Positions 1 through 8,110 are shown, counted from the stretch's first letter. The stretch: 44,023 nucleotides of DNA from Gordoniibacillus chartarius (GCF_042432825.1 NZ_JBHLWN010000039.1:1-44023), one strand, 5' to 3'. Numbers and translations are program-made. Notes: generated by a model from the sequence alone, not told the origin.

Positions 1-147
1 CTTTCAAAAAGCGGGGTGGTCCCCACCTCTATTCCCGCCAACAGGTCGATTCCAAATATTCGCTCCTCGTCAAATCCTATCCAAGGGAGCTTTGGATGTC
101 AAAGAAGAAAACATGCGAAAAAGTGAGAAAAACGGAGAAAACATTAA

Positions 148-783
148 TTTATTGAGGGAGAAGAGGTCGGCAGCCTGCGTACTAGCGTCATTCAAATTGT
201 GAACGAATTAAATAAAGATGAACCCGATTATCAAGTGATTACCGAGATCATCGAAAGGGATCTGGGCTTATCTTACAAGCTCCTCAAGGCAGCTAACTCG
301 GTTGCCTACGGTGCAGGGAACAAAATATACTCGATCAAGCAGGCTTTAGTTCGTTTTGGGATCGAGGAAATGAAAAAGTGGATGTACCTAATGATGCTTC
401 AAGAGAAACAAAACGTGGATAATCGGGAGCTTATAAAAACATCGCTAATCAGAGGAAAGTTCATGGAGTTGCTATCACTGAAATTAGGAAAGAAGCATAG
501 ACACTTCGAATTTTTCTTGACAGGCGTGCTATCCTCCATGGATACTTTGCTACATAAGGATATGCTAGAAGTCGTTCATGAACTGCCCCTAACTCCGGAT
601 GTGAAGGAAGCGTTGCTTGGTAAAGATAACGAACTTAGACAAGTTCTAAACTTTGTACTTTTACTTGAAAGAGCGGATTGGCAGCTAGCAGATCGTCAAC
701 CGCTATTTAATTATGTACATAAAGAGATCGTTATGTCTCTATATCTCAAATCGATAAAATGGTTCATGAAGCTCAATCACTAA
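148..783 (+). pseudogene. HDOD-domain remnant of an EAL-HDOD (YuxH-type) signalling protein
   Basis: The frame is open from 148, just after an in-frame TAA at 145-147, to the stop at 783. The protein matches the HDOD half of EAL-HDOD proteins: a short linker with NELNKDEPDY, then a helix with RDLGLSYKLLKAANS, then the helical HDOD core. Full-length members are about 400 residues and carry an N-terminal EAL (c-di-GMP phosphodiesterase-like) domain; here only about 200 residues remain and no EAL sequence is readable upstream. The only start, GTG at 199, has no ribosome binding site and lies inside the first HDOD helix, so I read this as a 5'-truncated gene. A functional stand-alone HDOD protein is possible but less likely. 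It lies 44 bp before the globin chemoreceptor. Confidence 0.6.
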
Positions 784-827
784 TGCTTTCTTCATGAAAA
801 TATATAAATATATCTGGGAGGGTCAAG

Positions 828-2558
828 ATGAATCTTTTCCATAGAAAAACAAAATCGTGGAATGAATACATCGGCAATACAATTTCATCGGATATCTCGC
901 ATGTTGGCGAACGAGTTAAAGAGCGTTTGGGCCTTATGGGGATCAACCAGGACTTACTTACGAAAGTGAAAGAGGCAGCTTCCATTTTAGCCCCGTACAA
1001 ATCACAGATCGTAGCCCAGTTTTACGAGTCTATCACATCCGTTGAGCAACTTAATAAAATGATTGTTCAACATTCTACCCTAGATCGCCTGAGAATGACG
1101 ATGGAAAAGTACCTGGAACAGTTCCTGCATGCAGAGGTCAATCAGGAGTATGTGATGACGAGGATTGTTATCGGCCAAGTCCACAGTCGCATTCACTTGA
1201 CTGCGGAACATTTTATTACAGCCCACCATCTTCTGATTCAGATTATGACAACCATTCTGATGGAAAAGTTACATCATACTCCGGATCGGATGATGAAGGC
1301 TGTTCTCGCTGTTCAGAAGCTCGCGGCATTTGATCAGCAGTTAATCGTAGAAGTGTATATGGAAGAAACCTTTAAGTCTTTTTTGTTTGGCGTTTCCGAT
1401 ATGCTCAATCATATTTCTCAACTGGATACGACGCGACAATTGATTCGAGAAATGGATAAGCAGATGGAAGAAACCCACAGTGTTGCTGCGGCAACGGAGG
1501 AAATGAACGCTTCCATATTAGAGGTAGCGAATTATGCAACCAAGGTATCGGAAGGAACCGATGATGCCGTTCAATCCGCGGAGCAAAGTAAGCGAGTGAT
1601 TAACAATGCTTTAAGCGGTATCCAACAAATGGGCGTTGTATACGATCAGGTGATGGAGCAAATGAATCACCTTCATAAGGAATTTGAACATACGCAAGAT
1701 GTGGTGAAAATCATCAGAGATATTGCAGACCAAACCAATTTGCTTGCATTGAATGCCAGCATTGAAGCTGCCAGAGCCGGCGAGGAAGGAAGAGGCTTCT
1801 CGATCGTCGCGGCAGAAGTTCGTAAATTGGCGGAACATACAAAGGAACAAATCAATCAGATTACAAAGAATGTGGCGTCTTTACAAATGGTATCAAATCA
1901 AGTCAGACAACAATTAACGGAAACGGGTAAACTTGTTGAGAAAAGCGTCCATGAGGCTCAATTGGCCGATTCGGCGCTTCAAGAGATTGTGTCAACGATT
2001 CAGAAGATCAACCATGCAACGACGCAAATCGCAGCAATGGCCGAGGAGCAAACCGCTTCTGTAACGGATATCGCGTTTAGAAATTCTGTTATCTCTAACC
2101 ATAGTACCGACGCTCAAGAAATTGCTAGGAAAACAGCAAAAACCGTGTTTGATCTGAGTAAACAAATAGAGGGTTACCGAAATTCTTTCTTCAACATTAA
2201 CGTGAAATTAAACTTCAAGGATACGATTCGCGTCGCCAAAACCGATCATTTATTGTGGAAATGGAAAATATATAACATGCTACTGGGTTTGGAGACACTC
2301 AGTTCGGAACAAGTGGCTTCTCACGAGGTTTGCAGGCTTGGGAAATGGTATTACGGGGAATTACCGGATCAGATAAAAAATCAGGCTTCCTATAAGGAGC
2401 TTGAAGAACCTCATAAGGCGGTTCACAGTTTTGCGAAAAAAGCCGTAGAGAAATATGAATCCGGCGATGTTGCTGGTGCCCAAGAAGCTTTTAATCAGCT
2501 TCAGTTAGCTTCTGATCAGGTTATCGCTTTATTGACTCAGTTGGAGGCGGAATTGTAA
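828..2558 (+). CDS. soluble globin-coupled chemoreceptor (HemAT-type) with C-terminal CZB domain
   Basis: A 576-residue cytoplasmic methyl-accepting chemotaxis protein with no transmembrane segment. Residues about 35-185 form a protoglobin sensor; His119 in IGQVHSRIHL matches the heme-binding proximal histidine of HemAT. A coiled-coil signalling domain follows, with the conserved hairpin tip DQTNLLALNASIEAARAGEE near residues 296-335, which contacts CheA/CheW. The C-terminal ~110 residues form a chemoreceptor zinc-binding (CZB) domain with the 3-His/1-Cys pattern: His474 (DHLLWKW), Cys502 (CRLGKWYYG), His529 and His533. The predicted role is oxygen or redox sensing for motility, with zinc as a second input. 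The ribosome binding site GGGAGGGT precedes ATG 828. A terminator follows, so the gene is probably its own transcription unit. HemAT-like identity is secure; the ligand is inferred from family. Confidence 0.93.
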   Translation: MNLFHRKTKSWNEYIGNTISSDISHVGERVKERLGLMGINQDLLTKVKEAASILAPYKSQIVAQFYESITSVEQLNKMIVQHSTLDRLRMTMEKYLEQFLHAEVNQEYVMTRIVIGQVHSRIHLTAEHFITAHHLLIQIMTTILMEKLHHTPDRMMKAVLAVQKLAAFDQQLIVEVYMEETFKSFLFGVSDMLNHISQLDTTRQLIREMDKQMEETHSVAAATEEMNASILEVANYATKVSEGTDDAVQSAEQSKRVINNALSGIQQMGVVYDQVMEQMNHLHKEFEHTQDVVKIIRDIADQTNLLALNASIEAARAGEEGRGFSIVAAEVRKLAEHTKEQINQITKNVASLQMVSNQVRQQLTETGKLVEKSVHEAQLADSALQEIVSTIQKINHATTQIAAMAEEQTASVTDIAFRNSVISNHSTDAQEIARKTAKTVFDLSKQIEGYRNSFFNINVKLNFKDTIRVAKTDHLLWKWKIYNMLLGLETLSSEQVASHEVCRLGKWYYGELPDQIKNQASYKELEEPHKAVHSFAKKAVEKYESGDVAGAQEAFNQLQLASDQVIALLTQLEAEL

Positions 2559-2596
2559 GAACGTTAAAAAAATTAGGGCTTGCTGTGGGCTTCAGT

Positions 2597-2650
2597 TGAT
2601 GGGGGCGAGTTGATGTAGCCATGACTTGCCCCCATCAGTTTTATATTTTT
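2597..2650 (+). terminator. intrinsic terminator of the chemoreceptor gene
   Basis: A perfect 14-bp stem (TGATGGGGGCGAGT at 2597-2610 with its complement at 2624-2637) is followed by TTTTATATTTTTTT. It starts 39 bp after the chemoreceptor stop. Confidence 0.92.
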
Positions 2651-2700
2651 TTCAGTAACTTTATGATCTAATTGACGAATAATGGCGGGTGACCTTTCTA

Positions 2701-3063
2701 ATGGCGAAAATCATGGTTGTTGATGATACAGCTTTTATGCGACATATGTTAAAATCGATCCTCACAGAAAACGGGCATGAGGTCGTTGCCGAAGCATCGA
2801 ACGGTGCAGAAGCTGTAGTGAACTACAAGCATTCGCGTCCTGACTTGGTAACGATGGATATTACCATGCCGGAGATCGATGGTATCGAAGGATTAAGGCA
2901 AATCATGGAATTTGACCCGAAAGCTAAGGTAATCATGTGCAGTGCCATGGGGCAGCAGGCGATGGTGTTGGAAGCCATTAAAAACGGAGCAAAGGATTTT
3001 ATCGTCAAACCCTTTCAAAACGAACGAGTAATTGAGGCCGTGAACAAAGTGCTTAGCTTGTAA
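2701..3063 (+). CDS. cheY: CheY-type single-domain response regulator
   Basis: A 120-residue receiver domain with no output domain. All key residues are visible: the acidic pocket Asp8-Asp9 (MVVDDT), phospho-acceptor Asp53 (LVTMDITMPEIDG), Ser81 (IMCSAM) and Lys103 (FIVKPF). ATG 2701 is preferred over the upstream GTG 2689 because GGGTGA at 2686-2691 sits at proper distance and MAKIMVVDD is the usual CheY N-terminus. The protein would bind the flagellar switch after phosphorylation by CheA. It lies just downstream of an aerotaxis receptor but behind a strong terminator, so it must have its own promoter in 2650-2700. Stand-alone CheY is certain by domain; which switch it serves is inferred. 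Confidence 0.93.
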   Translation: MAKIMVVDDTAFMRHMLKSILTENGHEVVAEASNGAEAVVNYKHSRPDLVTMDITMPEIDGIEGLRQIMEFDPKAKVIMCSAMGQQAMVLEAIKNGAKDFIVKPFQNERVIEAVNKVLSL

Positions 3064-3169
3064 TGCGTATACAATTCTCTTAATAGGGGATCAAAAAGGA
3101 AGAAATGATAGAGGGCGAATTAATTTCGAGATTTATATAGATAGACAATATTTTGCCGTCACAAATGGA

Positions 3170-4333
3170 TTCTTGTTAACCGATATTACAATGTAAGGAT
3201 CATTGGAACGAGCTACACCGCGTACGATCCATTGAACCCGCCGACGTTCGCGGGTGATATAACCGTGAAGGTACGCGTGAAGGATTGTCGGGGCCGATGT
3301 CACGATGGAATATTCGACCGACGTTTCACCACCTTAATACCAAAATTTTGGCATCGTCTGCCGTCACATTCGGCGCGGCGGGCGCTGACGGGTTTGTCGT
3401 GAACGTTAATGTCTTGTCTGCTCCTGCTGGCGTTCCCGTACCAGCGTGAGTAGCCATCCCCCTCCAAACAACGTCATAACCAGAACTAAAACCATTCGTT
3501 CTGGGTCGCCATTATCACCGGAGGACCCGAGCGCTTGGATTTCTCGTGCAAGCGAATGTCACGGCGACGACGTATACGTTAACCGGTTTGACAAACGGAA
3601 CAACCTACGGACGGCACGGACCCGAACAAGATTACGACAGGTGTCGTCGTCGAACCGGATGGGACGGTCCGTCATGTCCCAACCAAGATCGTTCTCATCG
3701 ACGGCAAGTATTACGCGAAAATCAGCAGTTTGACGAACAGTACGTATTCGGTGGTTTGGCATCCGCTTGCATTCAGCGACGCCTCGAATCACTGGGCGAA
3801 AGACGCGGATAACGACATGGTATCACGCATGATAATCGACGGCGTCGGCAACGGCCGGTTCGATCCCGATCAGGACGTTACGCGGGCGGAATTTGCGGCG
3901 ATTATCGTTCGCGCTTTAGGACTCAAGTTGGAGAGCGGACCGAGCGTCTTCCCGGATGTGAAGGAATCGGCCTGGTACAGCAGCGCAGTTCGCACCGCTT
4001 ATGCGTACTACTTGATTGGCGGATAAGAAGACGGCACGTTTCGGCCGAATGACAAAATCACCCCGCGAACAGGCGATGGTCATTCTCTCCAGAGCGATGA
4101 CGATTACCAAGCTGAAAGCTAAGCTCCCCGTTCAAGCGGCTGACATTGTCCTTCGAACGTATAGAGATGCACATGAGGCATCCGGATGGGCGGTAAACAG
4201 CATTGCCGACTGCTTGCAGGCCGGTATCGTATTAGGAAGAAGCGGTACTGCGCTTGCGCCGAAGGATTTCATCACCAGAGCCGAGGTTGCGGTAATGGTT
4301 GAGTGACTGCTTCAAAAGTCTGATCTGATATAG
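3170..4333 (+). pseudogene. decayed S-layer-homology (SLH) surface protein gene
   Basis: Reading across frames gives the C-terminal part of an exported SLH protein. First comes a repeat domain (TAYDPLNPPTFAGDITVKVRV, near 3215), then a fibronectin-III-like strand (TLTGLTNGTTY, near 3570), then a linker with EPDGTVRHVPT and SLTNSTYSVVW, then three SLH motifs. Lesions are visible: frame changes before about 3620, TAA at 4024-4026 where GG(Y)EDGTF is expected, one extra C near 4060 in ITREQA, and TGA at 4304-4306 in place of an Arg codon. The original stop is TAG at 4331-4333. The linker and SLH part is clearly paralogous to the end of the 2393-residue protein at 34535-41716. There is no signal peptide or promoter, so the 5' part is lost. 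The start coordinate is approximate. Confidence 0.85.
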
Positions 4334-4350
4334 TTCGTGGTTCCTAAACT

Positions 4351-4402
4351 AGGGTTATCCTGTTCATGTCAGTAAGAGGCATGATCGGGATAACCCTTTA
4401 TT
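4351..4402 (+). terminator. intrinsic terminator after the SLH pseudogene
   Basis: Perfect 10-bp stem AGGGTTATCC (4351-4360) with GGATAACCCT (4388-4397), followed by TTATTAT. It lies 17 bp past the ancestral stop of the SLH pseudogene. Confidence 0.75.
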
Positions 4403-4807
4403 ATGGAAAAAAGGGGTTCTTGCCTTTTGGAGGAATTGAGCGGGATTTATGAGAGAAAGGCGATTGAAACAACGGTTATTTCGAGTACTCGTTGTGGTTA
4501 CTTCCTTGTTCTGCGTCGCCGAAAGCATCACTTCGAGTAACGACTCCAAGCGTGTTGAAGATGTTGTCATTTTTACATATGAATGTTTGATTGTAAGTTA
4601 CCTTCAGATTTTAGGGAAAAAGCTCAAGTCCGGTTAGGTATATTATGTAGACATAATTGATTTTACATATCATTGAAGTTGGCCGTGGCTAGTCAGCATT
4701 TGACAACACGTTCGGAATGGAGAAGAATATTATGAATACGAGGTTTTGAGAAATTACAACGAAGAGCATGGGGCTACCATGTGAATGACGCATAAATCAT
4801 TTAATAA

Positions 4808-4900
4808 ATGATAGGAAAACGGCAAACCAGATCGAAAGACTGGGACGCAAAGCCACGGGTCTTCTGCATACGTGCAATGATCGCCGGGTTACCCTTTCCA
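4808..4900 (+). ncRNA. c-di-GMP-I (GEMM-I) riboswitch
   Basis: The hallmark core of class I c-di-GMP riboswitches is present in order: CGGCAAACC (P2 entry), a GAAA tetraloop inside ATCGAAAGACT, the invariant GGGACGCAAAGCCACGGG (4842-4859), a variable P3 arm, and CCGGGTTACC (4884-4893) closing the fold. Closing-helix sequences ATAGGAAA and TTTCCAAT flank it. A 9-bp terminator stem starts 16 bases downstream, so control is probably by transcription termination. The regulated gene is the response regulator at 4983. A palindrome (ATCATTTAATAAATGAT, 4796-4812) abuts the 5' side. Confidence 0.95.
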
Positions 4901-4915
4901 ATATGCTGTCAGAAC

Positions 4916-4955
4916 AAGGCACGTCCACCCGAGGGTACGTGTCTTTTGTTGTTAT
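4916..4955 (+). terminator. riboswitch expression-platform terminator
   Basis: AAGGCACGT (4916-4924) pairs with ACGTGTCTT (4937-4945) with one G-U pair, and an inner ACCC/GGGT extends the stem. It is followed by TTGTTGTT. It lies between the c-di-GMP aptamer and the start codon at 4983, as expected for ligand-controlled termination. Confidence 0.8.
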
Positions 4956-4982
4956 TCCAGAATGAAAACGGGGTGATGATCG

Positions 4983-5699
4983 ATGGAAGAGCGTGCAAGT
5001 TATACCACCATAGAAGCCAAAGAAATCATGAATTGGAAAGAAGGAAAAATACAAGTACTGCTAGTGGATAGTGACCCCGTTTGGCAACAACGGATTGTGT
5101 CGCTAATCGATACAGAGCCGGATATGAATATATTTCATATTGCAGCAAACAAGGAATCGGCCGTTCGAGCCAGTGTGCAATTAGATTTAGACGTGATAAT
5201 TCTTGATCTTGCATTAAATTCATCCCAACAGGAAGGATTCGATACAATTGACGAAGTTATGAAGCTCAAACCGTTACCTATCATTATCTTGTCTTTGCTC
5301 GATGAGCCTGAAGTCATAGTGGATGCGATACTATCCGGCGCACTCAATTATATTACCAAGATCAACTACGCAGATGTCATAAATGCAGTCAGGGAAGCCT
5401 ATCGTGGGCAATCTTCTCTTCATTCCGATGTGGCATCCATTATCCGTAATGAAATTGGGCTTGTTAAGCGAAAAGAACTGCATCGAATGCTGACGACTAC
5501 TGAAAAAGAAATCTTGCAGTTGATCGGTTGGGGCTATAAACAGCCGATAATCCGAGAGTTGCTAGGCATCACATCTAACACAATGAAGACGCATGTCCGT
5601 AACATTATTCGAAAATTCAACGCGCGTTCCATTCATGATGCAGCGGAAAAAGCAAAACGCAGAGGCTTGTACGTTCAGCAAGATCATATCACAAGTTAG
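4983..5699 (+). CDS. NarL/LuxR-family response regulator under c-di-GMP riboswitch control
   Basis: A 238-residue two-domain regulator. The receiver domain (about 22-140) has Asp29 and Asp31 in LLVDSD and phospho-acceptor Asp75 in VIILDLAL. The C-terminal LuxR/GerE helix-turn-helix (about 170-217) reads LTTTEKEILQLIGWGYKQ then TMKTHVRNIIRKF. The ribosome binding site GGGGTGATG (4970-4978) fixes ATG 4983. No partner histidine kinase is adjacent, so the signal reaching Asp75 is unknown. Its leader carries a c-di-GMP-I riboswitch with terminator, so its level should follow cellular c-di-GMP, linking it to motility, biofilm or sporulation decisions. Family is secure; targets are unknown. Confidence 0.92.
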   Translation: MEERASYTTIEAKEIMNWKEGKIQVLLVDSDPVWQQRIVSLIDTEPDMNIFHIAANKESAVRASVQLDLDVIILDLALNSSQQEGFDTIDEVMKLKPLPIIILSLLDEPEVIVDAILSGALNYITKINYADVINAVREAYRGQSSLHSDVASIIRNEIGLVKRKELHRMLTTTEKEILQLIGWGYKQPIIRELLGITSNTMKTHVRNIIRKFNARSIHDAAEKAKRRGLYVQQDHITS

Positions 5700-5846
5700 C
5701 GCTTCGCCCTCGTTTCGAGGCGTTTCGTTCTCGTTCGACATTTTATTGAATGAATGGCGTGACGGAAAGATCACCCTCCATTTTTGCTCGTTTTATAGGT
5801 ACAATGGTGGAAACAGATGGATATTACTAGGAGGTTCTTACCGGAG

Positions 5847-5894
5847 GTGAAAGACAAAAAGAGGATCGAAGTTGTGAAAATGGTACCACTTTAA
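5847..5894 (+). CDS. possible 15-codon leader peptide
   Basis: GTG 5847 opens a 15-codon frame (KDKKRIEVVKMVPL after the start) ending at TAA 5894, with AGGAGG at 5829-5834. Its second half lies inside an inverted repeat (ATCGAAG 5865-5871 with CTTCGAT 5898-5904) just ahead of the ArpU-like gene. It may be a leader peptide or chance. The rest of 5700-5918 shows only a weak stem (CGCC-CTCG/CGAGGCG near 5705-5726) and no other gene. Confidence 0.25.
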   Translation: MKDKKRIEVVKMVPL

Positions 5895-5921
5895 CTTCTT
5901 CGATTTCGCAGGAAAGGAATG

Positions 5922-6485
5922 ATGACGGTGAAAATGGAGCGTGAAACATGTACAACGATGTCGATTGACCATTCAAGCTGGCGTAAATCGTTGAGAAACA
6001 ATTCACAACAAGGAGGGACTAGTGATGACGCTACTCTAAAACCTATCCCCTACGAGAAAGTAGAAACTTGGTTGAAGTCCTATAAGGACTGGAAGGCGAG
6101 ACTCAAGTATCTGCAATCGGAGCTTACTTACATACCAGAATTGACGCGAACACTAAATATGGTTGCGGCTCACAGCAGCGGCAGAAAACAAGAAACGGTA
6201 TTACGAACAGTCATACAACGCATACAAATCACCGAACATGAAATACCGTTGCTGCTTTCCAGAATTGGCCTAATCGACTATGCTTTCTCGGCTCTCACCC
6301 CAGAAGAAAGCTTGTTTATTCGGTTGCGATATATTGATAATCTGGCGCCTTCAGACGCCATGAGCCGCCTGGCCCTCTCCCGCCGAGCGTATTTCTATCT
6401 TCGGAAGCGGATATTACGCAAGATCTATATGAAAATCAAAGATCGGGCGATTTTGTTAGATTTCGAGTCGTTTGAAGAAGACTGA
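5922..6485 (+). CDS. ArpU/RinA-like phage or ICE transcription regulator
   Basis: About 187 residues. The N-terminal half is a charged helical segment (KVETWLKSYKDWKARLKYLQ). The C-terminal half resembles sigma-70 region 4 as in ArpU/RinA late-gene activators: LTPEESLFIRLRYIDNLAP followed by the recognition-helix region SRLALSRRAYFYLRKRILRK. Such proteins drive late or transfer genes of phages and integrative elements. GGAAAGG (5911-5917) favours ATG 5922 over ATG 5919. It is the first gene of the ICE-like block and precedes an XRE regulator. A full sigma factor is unlikely because regions 2 and 3 are absent. Confidence 0.6.
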   Translation: MTVKMERETCTTMSIDHSSWRKSLRNNSQQGGTSDDATLKPIPYEKVETWLKSYKDWKARLKYLQSELTYIPELTRTLNMVAAHSSGRKQETVLRTVIQRIQITEHEIPLLLSRIGLIDYAFSALTPEESLFIRLRYIDNLAPSDAMSRLALSRRAYFYLRKRILRKIYMKIKDRAILLDFESFEED

Positions 6486-6718
6486 CCCGTTTCAGAAGAT
6501 GCGAGAATGCATCTTCCTTTTTTGCGCCCATTTTCCATTTTAGTCTTTTATGACTCAATCTGTCCAACCTCAATAAATACGAAGAATATCACGACAACTA
6601 ATTCGATGAGGTCAAAGTAATTGTATCACACATCATAGATTCTGTTAATACTGAATCTATCGAGTGTTCATTTGATTTTCCCCGCCTTATATTCTGAAAG
6701 AATAAGGTGGTGGAAATA

Positions 6719-7048
6719 TTGAACTCTATTCGAAAATTATTAGGTCAGCGCATTCGCACATTGCGGGAACAAAGTGGATGGACGCAAGAGCAGCTTGCAG
6801 AGCGGGCTGACCTTCATCCTAATTATATCGGACAAATTGAACGCGGACTCAAAAATGTTTCACTGGATAATATTCATAAGCTAGCTGTTGGTTTGCGCAT
6901 AAATTTATCTCAATTATTCAATTTTGATGACCAGGAGCTTCCAGCGGCGTCATCAAGGATCGTCCAAATGCTTCAACAATGTTCCAATGAAGATTTGGAT
7001 TTCCTCATGCAGCATATCGAACATTTGCTGGATTGGAAACAAAAGTAA
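6719..7048 (+). CDS. XRE-family helix-turn-helix repressor-like regulator
   Basis: About 109 residues. An N-terminal Cro/CI-type HTH covers residues about 8-62 (RIRTLREQSGWTQEQLAERA, then HPNYIGQIERGLKNVS), with a short acidic tail. TTG 6719 is preferred to GTG 6707 because AAGGTGG (6704-6710) then lies about 8 nt upstream. The protein is a close paralogue of the regulator at 33559 (both have IRxLR, GWTQEQLAE, YIGxxERG and a FxFDD tail), suggesting related control circuits in both mobile modules. Likely role: maintenance repressor of the element. A strong terminator follows at 7228. Confidence 0.85.
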   Translation: MNSIRKLLGQRIRTLREQSGWTQEQLAERADLHPNYIGQIERGLKNVSLDNIHKLAVGLRINLSQLFNFDDQELPAASSRIVQMLQQCSNEDLDFLMQHIEHLLDWKQK

Positions 7049-7227
7049 ATTGTGTATCCATAGACTCACTGGAATTGCATCGTACTTGCACTGAACATTG
7101 CACTTACTCTGCTCTTGAGGTGCACAAAGTTAGCACGTGATATGCACATGATTCATGTTATGATGATAACGTGGACAAGCAGTACAGCCGCAACCAATCA
7201 TGATGGCCAGCATTACCCATCGGCAAG

Positions 7228-7278
7228 CGCCAGTTCTTCCCCTGCTGAACAAGCGGAAAGAACTACGGCGTTTTTTTA
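7228..7278 (+). terminator. intrinsic terminator downstream of the XRE gene
   Basis: CGCCAGTTCTT (7228-7238) pairs imperfectly with AAGAACTACGGCG (7258-7270), followed by seven T. The interval 7049-7227 before it holds no ORF with a ribosome binding site. Confidence 0.75.
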
Positions 7279-7555
7279 TTTTGCCAAAAATTCCGGATAC
7301 GAAGGTGTTGAACCAAGCATAGGGCAGCGCCAAACATCATAGGTCCGAAACTTTCTCGCACGGTGTTGCCGAGTGAGAAAGCGGGTGATGTTGATGTATC
7401 CCTGTGACACATAACAGTAGTCGGCGAATTCATTGGTATAAACGTAACATAATTTTACAATCAGGCCTGGTCGCAATCGAGCGTTGGCACGCTCTGCGGC
7501 GAGGTCTTTTTTGTTATGCTTCCTGCTTCCCGGGAAGCGTTGGTTGCCGTTCTCC
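7279..7555. other. non-coding leader with several stem-loops
   Basis: No credible ORF. Visible structures are CTTTCTCGCAC/GTGAGAAAG (about 7352-7382), GAGCGT/ACGCTC near 7479-7494 followed by GGTCTTTTTT, and the palindrome CTTCCCGGGAAG near 7525. The stretch probably serves as leader or attenuator for the sigma-like gene. Confidence 0.4.
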
Positions 7556-7594
7556 CCCTCCGTTTTGGTTTGCCAACAAACCAAAAACGGAGGG
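7556..7594 (+). promoter_or_regulatory. hairpin that sequesters the ribosome binding site of the sigma-like gene
   Basis: CCCTCCGTTTTGGTTTG (7556-7572) and CAAACCAAAAACGGAGGG (7577-7594) form a 17-bp stem with a single bulged A and the four-base loop CCAA. The 3' arm contains the Shine-Dalgarno GGAGGG, 6 nt before ATG 7601. If transcribed from upstream, the site would be buried in the stem. Confidence 0.8.
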
Positions 7595-7600
7595 ATATAA

Positions 7601-8020
7601 ATGAAAAGAATGAATTTGCGGGAAATGTATCCTTTTTTCAAGACGGATGTATGGGTTGATGTAGACGAAGTAGTTGCCCACGAGATCCACCGTTTCGATT
7701 TGAAAGAAAATGCCTACAAACTGAAAACGTATCGCCACCGGGCCTACTATTCGCTTGACCGCGACGACGGGATTGAGCAGGATGTTTTGTTTCTTTCGAT
7801 TTCACCGGAGGAATATTACGAGCGTAAACTTTCACGCCAGCAACTTTATGAAGCCATGTGCCAATTGCCGGTGAAATCCGCCAGACGGATTTATGCCCAT
7901 TATTTCTTAGGCATGAGTAAAGTCGATATTGCTAAAGCCGAACATGTCGATGAGCGTGCCGTTCGTAAATCGATCTCCAGAGGATTGAAGCAGATGGAGC
8001 AGCTGCTCAAAATCATGTAA
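7601..8020 (+). CDS. sigma-70-like HTH protein of ICE type
   Basis: 139 residues. The C-terminal ~60 residues resemble sigma region 4: LSRQQLYEAMCQLPVKSARR, then YFLGMSKVDIAKAEHVDERA, then RKSISRGLKQMEQLL. The N-terminal half (EMYPFFKTDVWVDVDEVVAH and TYRHRAYYSLDRDDG) is typical of short sigma-like proteins found in Tn916/CTn-type conjugative transposons. It likely activates transfer or excision genes. It begins a run of same-strand ICE genes (DUF6075 protein, NlpC/P60 protein). Its ribosome binding site lies inside a long stem. Family match is good; the DNA target is unknown. Confidence 0.7.
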   Translation: MKRMNLREMYPFFKTDVWVDVDEVVAHEIHRFDLKENAYKLKTYRHRAYYSLDRDDGIEQDVLFLSISPEEYYERKLSRQQLYEAMCQLPVKSARRIYAHYFLGMSKVDIAKAEHVDERAVRKSISRGLKQMEQLLKIM

Positions 8021-8086
8021 TTGTAACGCCGAGGGTCCGATTTTCCCGCCAAAATGAATGGATAAATAGAAGGAACGTTTACAGTC

Positions 8087-8110
8087 AGCGGCTGGTTGCA
8101 ACCAGCCGCT
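8087..8110. repeat. 24-nt perfect palindrome
   Basis: AGCGGCTGGTTG followed by its exact reverse complement, centred at 8098/8099, between the sigma-like and DUF6075 genes. CATTTTCC follows and the next Shine-Dalgarno starts 11 nt later. It may be a weak terminator, an operator or an RNA hairpin. Confidence 0.85.

Noticed and set aside
4449..4637. 62-codon ORF between the SLH pseudogene and the riboswitch
   Set aside because: GGAGG lies about 20 bp upstream, too far for the ATG; the protein has no recognisable features and the frame overlaps sequence that looks non-coding.
4700..4733. Promoter TTGACA plus TATTAT ahead of the riboswitch
   Set aside because: The spacing is 22 bp, outside the usual 16-18; a better -10 at the right distance is not visible.
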